A stretch of 64,000 bases of DNA from Agelaius tricolor. Lineage: Eukaryota; Chordata; Aves; Passeriformes; Icteridae. This document shows, piece by piece, positions 56,046 through 64,000 of the stretch (positions within the stretch are counted from its first letter, which is position 1; each line of letters opens with the position of its first letter). The position numbers and the translations under genes were made by a program. The stretch covers positions 6,058,821 through 6,122,820 of the forward strand of contig JALJCS010000038.1 in the NCBI GenBank assembly GCA_023055355.1. The letters run 5' to 3'. The notes beneath the pieces are model-generated. The model was not told the origin of the DNA and did not search any database. It saw nothing but the letters and a program-made list of their open reading frames with translations.

Positions 56046-58020
56046 CGCCATTTTGCCGTAAATGACGTCACCCGGCCCGCCGCCATCTTGCCCCCCGTAC
56101 CACGTGACCCCCCCTCGCGGCCGCCATCTTGCCCCCCCCGCACCACGTGACCCCCCGCGGCCGCCATTTTGCTGCCGTAAATGACGTCACCCCCCGCGGC
56201 CGCCATATTGCCGTAAATGACGTCACAGAGCACTCGCCGCCATCTTGTCTCCCGGGTCACGTGATCCCCGGCGGCCGCCATCTTGGTCGCCAATCACGTG
56301 ACCGACTGGCGGCCGCCATCTTGGCTGCCATACCACGTGACCCTGTGGGCGCCGCCATGTTGTACGACACCACGTGACCCCATGGGCGCCGCCATCTTGA
56401 TGACATCACAGGGTCCGCCATCTTGGTCCCCATCACGTGACCACATGGAGGCGGCCATCTTGGTTCCCGGATCACATGACCCCCTGGGCGCCGCCATATT
56501 GGACGCCACAACGTGACCGTATGGGCGCCGCCATCTTGATGAGTCATTACGACGTCACGACGGCCGCCATCTTGGTCCCCGATCACGTGACCGCCTGCCC
56601 GCCGCCATCTTGCTGCCGTAAATGACGTCACCCCTACAGCCGCCACCTTGCCATAAATGACGTCACCGGCCGCCATCTTGCCTGCCGTACCACGTGACCC
56701 CCCTCGCGGCCGCCATCTTGCTGCCGTAAATGACATCACCCCCTACAGCCGCCTCCTTGCCGTAAAGGACGTCCCCGGCCACCATCTTGCCGTAAATGAC
56801 GTCACAGAGCACTCGCCGTCATCCCGGCTGTCGAGTCACGTGACCCCCGGTCGACGCCATCTTGGTCACCAGTCACGTGACCCCCTGGAGGCCGCCATCT
56901 TGTTGCCGTAAATGACGTAACCCCCCCGCGGCCGCCATTTTGCCGCAAATGACGTCACCCGGCCCGCCGCCATCTTGCCCCCCCCCACACCACGTGACCC
57001 CCCGCGGCCGCCATTTTGCTGCCGTAAATGACGTCACCCCGTACGGCCGCCATCTTGACCGCCTACGGCCGCCATCTTGCCGTAAATGACATCACCGGCC
57101 GCCATCTTGCCTGCCCTACCACGTGACCCACCCCGCGGCCGCCATTTTGTTGCCGTAAATGACGTCACCCCGCACAGCCGCCATATTGCCGTAAATGACG
57201 TCACCCCGCACGGCCGCCATCTTGTCTCTCGGGTCACGTGATCCCCGGCGGCCGCCATCTTGGTCGCCAATCACGTCACCGACTGGCGGCCGCCATCTTG
57301 GCTGCCGTACCACGTGACCCTCTGGGCGCCGCCATGTTGTACGACACCACGTGACGCCATGGGCGCCGCCATCTTGGATGACATCACAGAGCCGCCATCT
57401 TGCCTCCCCGGTCACGTGACCGCCGCCATCTTGATCCCCGGTCACATGACCCCATGGGCGCCGCCATTTTGGACACCACCACGTGACCGTATGGGCGCCG
57501 CCATCTTGACGCGTCATCACGACGTCACGGCGGCCGCCATCTTGGTCCCCGATCACGTGACCGCCTGGCCGCCGCCATCTTGTTGCCGTAAATGACGTCA
57601 CCCCCACGGCCGCCATCTTGCCGTAAATGACGTCACCGGCCGCCATCTCGGCTGCCGTACCACGTGACCCCCTGGGCGCCGCCATGTTGATGACATCACA
57701 AGGTCCGCCATCTTGGTCCCCATCACGTGACCGCATGGGGGCGGCCATCTTGGTGCCGTAAATGACGTCACCCCCTACAGCCACCACGTTGCCGTAAATG
57801 ACGTCACCGGCCGCCATCTTGCCGTAAATGACGTCACAGAGCACTCGCCGTCATCTTGTCTCTCGAGTCACGTGACCCCCCGGTCGCCGCCATCTTGGTC
57901 ACCAGTCACGTGACCGCCGCCATCTTGATCCCTAGTCACATGACCCCATGGGGGCCGCCATATTGGTTCCATACCACGTGACCATATGGGGGCCGCCATC
58001 TTGATGACTCACCATGACGT
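56046..58020. promoter_or_regulatory. telomere-abutting array of YY1, CRE and E-box motifs
   Basis: By eye I count about 50 intact copies of CCGCCATNTTG (reverse complement of the YY1 consensus AANATGGCGG), all in the same orientation, plus about six decayed ones. Between them lie many TGACGTCA palindromes (CREB/ATF), usually as GTAAATGACGTCACC, and many CACGTGACC E-boxes (USF/MITF-TFE type), usually with TCACGTGA or CCACGTGA context. Modules of about 35-50 bp alternate a YY1 site with either a CRE or an E-box. An internal duplication of about 990 bp is visible (56.24 versus 57.23 kb). Each motif contains or neighbours CpG, so it is a CpG island next to the telomere. A role in telomeric or subtelomeric transcription is inference. 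Confidence 0.9.
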
Positions 58021-58026
58021 CACCGC

Positions 58027-58092
58027 GGGTTAGGGTTAGGGTTTAGGGTTTAGGGTTTAGGGTTTAGGGTTTAGGGTTTAGGGTTTAGGGTT
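58027..58092 (+). repeat. proximal telomere with seven TTTAGGG variant repeats
   Basis: After two TTAGGG units, TTTAGGG occurs seven times in a row (58042-58090), then canonical TTAGGG begins. Variant repeats at the base of a telomere are known in other vertebrates; the exact 7-mer block here is directly visible. Confidence 0.95.
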
Positions 58093-61000
58093 AGGGTTAG
58101 GGTTAGGGTTAGGGTTAGGGTTAGGGTTAGGGTTAGGGTTAGGGTTAGGGTTAGGGTTAGGGTTAGGGTTAGGGTTAGGGTTAGGGTTAGGGTTAGGGTT
58201 AGGGTTAGGGTTAGGGTTAGGGTTAGGGTTAGGGTTAGGGTTAGGGTTAGGGTTAGGGTTAGGGTTAGGGTTAGGGTTAGGGTTAGGGTTAGGGTTAGGG
58301 TTAGGGTTAGGGTTAGGGTTAGGGTTAGGGTTAGGGTTAGGGTTAGGGTTAGGGTTAGGGTTAGGGTTAGGGTTAGGGTTAGGGTTAGGGTTAGGGTTAG
58401 GGTTAGGGTTAGGGTTAGGGTTAGGGTTAGGGTTAGGGTTAGGGTTAGGGTTAGGGTTAGGGTTAGGGTTAGGGTTAGGGTTAGGGTTAGGGTTAGGGTT
58501 AGGGTTAGGGTTAGGGTTAGGGTTAGGGTTAGGGTTAGGGTTAGGGTTAGGGTTAGGGTTAGGGTTAGGGTTAGGGTTAGGGTTAGGGTTAGGGTTAGGG
58601 TTAGGGTTAGGGTTAGGGTTAGGGTTAGGGTTAGGGTTAGGGTTAGGGTTAGGGTTAGGGTTAGGGTTAGGGTTAGGGTTAGGGTTAGGGTTAGGGTTAG
58701 GGTTAGGGTTAGGGTTAGGGTTAGGGTTAGGGTTAGGGTTAGGGTTAGGGTTAGGGTTAGGGTTAGGGTTAGGGTTAGGGTTAGGGTTAGGGTTAGGGTT
58801 AGGGTTAGGGTTAGGGTTAGGGTTAGGGTTAGGGTTAGGGTTAGGGTTAGGGTTAGGGTTAGGGTTAGGGTTAGGGTTAGGGTTAGGGTTAGGGTTAGGG
58901 TTAGGGTTAGGGTTAGGGTTAGGGTTAGGGTTAGGGTTAGGGTTAGGGTTAGGGTTAGGGTTAGGGTTAGGGTTAGGGTTAGGGTTAGGGTTAGGGTTAG
59001 GGTTAGGGTTAGGGTTAGGGTTAGGGTTAGGGTTAGGGTTAGGGTTAGGGTTAGGGTTAGGGTTAGGGTTAGGGTTAGGGTTAGGGTTAGGGTTAGGGTT
59101 AGGGTTAGGGTTAGGGTTAGGGTTAGGGTTAGGGTTAGGGTTAGGGTTAGGGTTAGGGTTAGGGTTAGGGTTAGGGTTAGGGTTAGGGTTAGGGTTAGGG
59201 TTAGGGTTAGGGTTAGGGTTAGGGTTAGGGTTAGGGTTAGGGTTAGGGTTAGGGTTAGGGTTAGGGTTAGGGTTAGGGTTAGGGTTAGGGTTAGGGTTAG
59301 GGTTAGGGTTAGGGTTAGGGTTAGGGTTAGGGTTAGGGTTAGGGTTAGGGTTAGGGTTAGGGTTAGGGTTAGGGTTAGGGTTAGGGTTAGGGTTAGGGTT
59401 AGGGTTAGGGTTAGGGTTAGGGTTAGGGTTAGGGTTAGGGTTAGGGTTAGGGTTAGGGTTAGGGTTAGGGTTAGGGTTAGGGTTAGGGTTAGGGTTAGGG
59501 TTAGGGTTAGGGTTAGGGTTAGGGTTAGGGTTAGGGTTAGGGTTAGGGTTAGGGTTAGGGTTAGGGTTAGGGTTAGGGTTAGGGTTAGGGTTAGGGTTAG
59601 GGTTAGGGTTAGGGTTAGGGTTAGGGTTAGGGTTAGGGTTAGGGTTAGGGTTAGGGTTAGGGTTAGGGTTAGGGTTAGGGTTAGGGTTAGGGTTAGGGTT
59701 AGGGTTAGGGTTAGGGTTAGGGTTAGGGTTAGGGTTAGGGTTAGGGTTAGGGTTAGGGTTAGGGTTAGGGTTAGGGTTAGGGTTAGGGTTAGGGTTAGGG
59801 TTAGGGTTAGGGTTAGGGTTAGGGTTAGGGTTAGGGTTAGGGTTAGGGTTAGGGTTAGGGTTAGGGTTAGGGTTAGGGTTAGGGTTAGGGTTAGGGTTAG
59901 GGTTAGGGTTAGGGTTAGGGTTAGGGTTAGGGTTAGGGTTAGGGTTAGGGTTAGGGTTAGGGTTAGGGTTAGGGTTAGGGTTAGGGTTAGGGTTAGGGTT
60001 AGGGTTAGGGTTAGGGTTAGGGTTAGGGTTAGGGTTAGGGTTAGGGTTAGGGTTAGGGTTAGGGTTAGGGTTAGGGTTAGGGTTAGGGTTAGGGTTAGGG
60101 TTAGGGTTAGGGTTAGGGTTAGGGTTAGGGTTAGGGTTAGGGTTAGGGTTAGGGTTAGGGTTAGGGTTAGGGTTAGGGTTAGGGTTAGGGTTAGGGTTAG
60201 GGTTAGGGTTAGGGTTAGGGTTAGGGTTAGGGTTAGGGTTAGGGTTAGGGTTAGGGTTAGGGTTAGGGTTAGGGTTAGGGTTAGGGTTAGGGTTAGGGTT
60301 AGGGTTAGGGTTAGGGTTAGGGTTAGGGTTAGGGTTAGGGTTAGGGTTAGGGTTAGGGTTAGGGTTAGGGTTAGGGTTAGGGTTAGGGTTAGGGTTAGGG
60401 TTAGGGTTAGGGTTAGGGTTAGGGTTAGGGTTAGGGTTAGGGTTAGGGTTAGGGTTAGGGTTAGGGTTAGGGTTAGGGTTAGGGTTAGGGTTAGGGTTAG
60501 GGTTAGGGTTAGGGTTAGGGTTAGGGTTAGGGTTAGGGTTAGGGTTAGGGTTAGGGTTAGGGTTAGGGTTAGGGTTAGGGTTAGGGTTAGGGTTAGGGTT
60601 AGGGTTAGGGTTAGGGTTAGGGTTAGGGTTAGGGTTAGGGTTAGGGTTAGGGTTAGGGTTAGGGTTAGGGTTAGGGTTAGGGTTAGGGTTAGGGTTAGGG
60701 TTAGGGTTAGGGTTAGGGTTAGGGTTAGGGTTAGGGTTAGGGTTAGGGTTAGGGTTAGGGTTAGGGTTAGGGTTAGGGTTAGGGTTAGGGTTAGGGTTAG
60801 GGTTAGGGTTAGGGTTAGGGTTAGGGTTAGGGTTAGGGTTAGGGTTAGGGTTAGGGTTAGGGTTAGGGTTAGGGTTAGGGTTAGGGTTAGGGTTAGGGTT
60901 AGGGTTAGGGTTAGGGTTAGGGTTAGGGTTAGGGTTAGGGTTAGGGTTAGGGTTAGGGTTAGGGTTAGGGTTAGGGTTAGGGTTAGGGTTAGGGTTAGGG

Positions 61001-64000
61001 TTAGGGTTAGGGTTAGGGTTAGGGTTAGGGTTAGGGTTAGGGTTAGGGTTAGGGTTAGGGTTAGGGTTAGGGTTAGGGTTAGGGTTAGGGTTAGGGTTAG
61101 GGTTAGGGTTAGGGTTAGGGTTAGGGTTAGGGTTAGGGTTAGGGTTAGGGTTAGGGTTAGGGTTAGGGTTAGGGTTAGGGTTAGGGTTAGGGTTAGGGTT
61201 AGGGTTAGGGTTAGGGTTAGGGTTAGGGTTAGGGTTAGGGTTAGGGTTAGGGTTAGGGTTAGGGTTAGGGTTAGGGTTAGGGTTAGGGTTAGGGTTAGGG
61301 TTAGGGTTAGGGTTAGGGTTAGGGTTAGGGTTAGGGTTAGGGTTAGGGTTAGGGTTAGGGTTAGGGTTAGGGTTAGGGTTAGGGTTAGGGTTAGGGTTAG
61401 GGTTAGGGTTAGGGTTAGGGTTAGGGTTAGGGTTAGGGTTAGGGTTAGGGTTAGGGTTAGGGTTAGGGTTAGGGTTAGGGTTAGGGTTAGGGTTAGGGTT
61501 AGGGTTAGGGTTAGGGTTAGGGTTAGGGTTAGGGTTAGGGTTAGGGTTAGGGTTAGGGTTAGGGTTAGGGTTAGGGTTAGGGTTAGGGTTAGGGTTAGGG
61601 TTAGGGTTAGGGTTAGGGTTAGGGTTAGGGTTAGGGTTAGGGTTAGGGTTAGGGTTAGGGTTAGGGTTAGGGTTAGGGTTAGGGTTAGGGTTAGGGTTAG
61701 GGTTAGGGTTAGGGTTAGGGTTAGGGTTAGGGTTAGGGTTAGGGTTAGGGTTAGGGTTAGGGTTAGGGTTAGGGTTAGGGTTAGGGTTAGGGTTAGGGTT
61801 AGGGTTAGGGTTAGGGTTAGGGTTAGGGTTAGGGTTAGGGTTAGGGTTAGGGTTAGGGTTAGGGTTAGGGTTAGGGTTAGGGTTAGGGTTAGGGTTAGGG
61901 TTAGGGTTAGGGTTAGGGTTAGGGAGGTTAGGGTTAGGGTTAGGGTTAGGGTTAGGGTTAGGGTTAGGGTTAGGGTTAGGGTTAGGGTTAGGGTTAGGGT
62001 TAGGGTTAGGGTTAGGGTTAGGGTTAGGGTTAGGGTTAGGGTTAGGGTTAGGGTTAGGGTTAGGGTTAGGGTTAGGGTTAGGGTTAGGGTTAGGGTTAGG
62101 GTTAGGGTTAGGGTTAGGGTTAGGGTTAGGGTTAGGGTTAGGGTTAGGGTTAGGGTTAGGGTTAGGGTTAGGGTTAGGGTTAGGGTTAGGGTTAGGGTTA
62201 GGGTTAGGGTTAGGGTTAGGGTTAGGGTTAGGGTTAGGGTTAGGGTTAGGGTTAGGGTTAGGGTTAGGGTTAGGGTTAGGGTTAGGGTTAGGGTTAGGGT
62301 TAGGGTTAGGGTTAGGGTTAGGGTTAGGGTTAGGGTTAGGGTTAGGGTTAGGGTTAGGGTTAGGGTTAGGGTTAGGGTTAGGGTTAGGGTTAGGGTTAGG
62401 GTTAGGGTTAGGGTTAGGGTTAGGGTTAGGGTTAGGGTTAGGGTTAGGGTTAGGGTTAGGGTTAGGGTTAGGGTTAGGGTTAGGGTTAGGGTTAGGGTTA
62501 GGGTTAGGGTTAGGGTTAGGGTTAGGGTTAGGGTTAGGGTTAGGGTTAGGGTTAGGGTTAGGGTTAGGGTTAGGGTTAGGGTTAGGGTTAGGGTTAGGGT
62601 TAGGGTTAGGGTTAGGGTTAGGGTTAGGGTTAGGGTTAGGGTTAGGGTTAGGGTTAGGGTTAGGGTTAGGGTTAGGGTTAGGGTTAGGGTTAGGGTTAGG
62701 GTTAGGGTTAGGGTTAGGGTTAGGGTTAGGGTTAGGGTTAGGGTTAGGGTTAGGGTTAGGGTTAGGGTTAGGGTTAGGGTTAGGGTTAGGGTTAGGGTTA
62801 GGGTTAGGGTTAGGGTTAGGGTTAGGGTTAGGGTTAGGGTTAGGGTTAGGGTTAGGGTTAGGGTTAGGGTTAGGGTTAGGGTTAGGGTTAGGGTTAGGGT
62901 TAGGGTTAGGGTTAGGGTTAGGGTTAGGGTTAGGGTTAGGGTTAGGGTTAGGGTTAGGGTTAGGGTTAGGGTTAGGGTTAGGGTTAGGGTTAGGGTTAGG
63001 GTTAGGGTTAGGGTTAGGGTTAGGGTTAGGGTTAGGGTTAGGGTTAGGGTTAGGGTTAGGGTTAGGGTTAGGGTTAGGGTTAGGGTTAGGGTTAGGGTTA
63101 GGGTTAGGGTTAGGGTTAGGGTTAGGGTTAGGGTTAGGGTTAGGGTTAGGGTTAGGGTTAGGGTTAGGGTTAGGGTTAGGGTTAGGGTTAGGGTTAGGGT
63201 TAGGGTTAGGGTTAGGGTTAGGGTTAGGGTTAGGGTTAGGTTAGGGTTAGGGTTAGGGTTAGGGTTAGGGTTAGGGTTAGGGTTAGGGTTAGGGTTAGGG
63301 TTAGGGTTAGGGTTAGGGTTAGGGTTAGGGGTTAGGGTTAGGGTTAGGGTTAGGGTTAGGGTTAGGGTTAGGGTTAGGGTTAGGGTTAGGGTTAGGGTTA
63401 GGGTTAGGGTTAGGGTTAGGGTTAGGGTTAGGGTTAGGGTTAGGGTTAGGGTTAGGGTTAGGGTTAGGGTTAGGGTTAGGGTTAGGGTTAGGGTTAGGGT
63501 TAGGGTTAGGGTTAGGGTTAGGGTTAGGGTTAGGGTTAGGGTTAGGGTTAGGGTTAGGGTTAGGGTTAGGGTTAGGGTTAGGGTTAGGGTTAGGGTTAGG
63601 GTTAGGGTTAGGGTTAGGGTTAGGGTTAGGGTTAGGGTTAGGGTTAGGGTTAGGGTTAGGGTTAGGGTTAGGGTTAGGGTTAGGGTTAGGGTTAGGGTTA
63701 GGGTTAGGGTTAGGGTTAGGGTTAGGGTTAGGGTTAGGGTTAGGGTTAGGGTTAGGGTTAGGGTTAGGGTTAGGGTTAGGGTTAGGGTTAGGGTTAGGGT
63801 TAGGGTTAGGGTTAGGGTTAGGGTTAGGGTTAGGGTTAGGGTTAGGGTTAGGGTTAGGGTTAGGGTTAGGGTTAGGGTTAGGGTTAGGGTTAGGGTGGTA
63901 GGGTTAGGGTTAGGGTTAGGGTTAGGGTTAGGGTTAGGGTTAGGGTTAGGAGTTAGGGACTTAGGGTTAGGGTAGGGTTAGGGTTAGGTTAGGGTTAGGG
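58027..64000 (+). repeat. telomere, (TTAGGG)n, about 5.97 kb
   Basis: Nearly uninterrupted TTAGGG on the plus strand to the end of the window, the G-rich orientation of a right chromosome end. Rare interruptions include AGGGAGGTTAGGG (about 61,924), a TTAGG deletion (about 63,240), TTAGGGGTTAGGG (about 63,330) and several in the last 110 bp. The terminal cluster may be sequencing noise. Confidence 0.99.

Noticed and set aside
55465..57844. Many frames of 60-242 codons with repeated AAILVP or KMAA peptides
   Set aside because: Products of the 38-bp minisatellite and of the YY1/CRE/E-box array (ATGGCGGC and CGCCATCTTG read as codons).
43100..58020. CRISPR-like arrays of regular repeats
   Set aside because: Vertebrate sequence; repeats are contiguous minisatellites or motif modules, without unique spacers of constant length and without cas genes.
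63890..64000. Cluster of telomere repeat variants at the very end
   Set aside because: Irregular one- and two-base errors confined to the last bases look like read-end noise rather than real variant repeats.

Overview
The window is the right-hand end of a vertebrate chromosome, almost certainly from a bird and probably a songbird. The last 5.97 kb is (TTAGGG)n on the given strand, the orientation expected at a right chromosome end. A diverged CR1 3'-end fragment (near 38.13 kb) and several LTR types I associate with songbirds point to Aves. The only conventional gene is the 5' part of GARNL3. I recall chicken GARNL3 on microchromosome 17, so this may be the tip of the homologous microchromosome (inference).

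Layout. (1) 1-23.2 kb: GARNL3 on the minus strand. I resolve 22 phase-consistent coding exons from 20,653 down to 45. The gene runs off the left edge. A CpG island at 22.48-23.16 kb, with a run of GC boxes and a ZNF143/THAP11-type site, is its likely promoter, so the gene is read away from the telomere. (2) 23.2-29.8 kb: LTR remnants, a 53/48-bp minisatellite, and a 4.16-kb A/T-rich inverted repeat that contains a 1.2-kb CpG-rich 28-bp tandem array. (3) 29.8-37 kb: a broken minus-strand endogenous retrovirus (gag end, protease, RT start, env pieces, 3' LTR) plus another LTR. (4) 37-41 kb: CR1 trace, G-rich minisatellites and degenerate TTTTAGGG tracts in duplicated blocks. (5) 41-53 kb: about five tandem copies of a ~1.7-kb unit with exon-like blocks bounded by good splice sites, ending in distinct 3' exons. 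One chain gives a continuous frame for a small membrane-anchored protein that I do not recognise. (6) 53-55.8 kb: a triplicated ~354-bp unit with strong GC hairpins, a pyrimidine array, a second copy of subtelomeric segments also seen at 23 kb, and 46-bp and 38-bp minisatellites. (7) 56.05-58.02 kb: about 50 YY1-type motifs interleaved with palindromic CRE (TGACGTCA) and E-box (CACGTGAC) motifs, all in one orientation, directly abutting the telomere. (8) 58.03-64.0 kb: telomere, with seven TTTAGGG variant repeats at its base.

The most unusual parts are the YY1/CRE/E-box array at the telomere junction (a candidate promoter or insulator for telomeric or subtelomeric transcription), the spliced-looking tandem subtelomeric gene or lncRNA family pointing at the telomere, and the A/T-rich palindrome carrying a one-sided CpG-rich array. 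All functional statements about these are inference from sequence alone.
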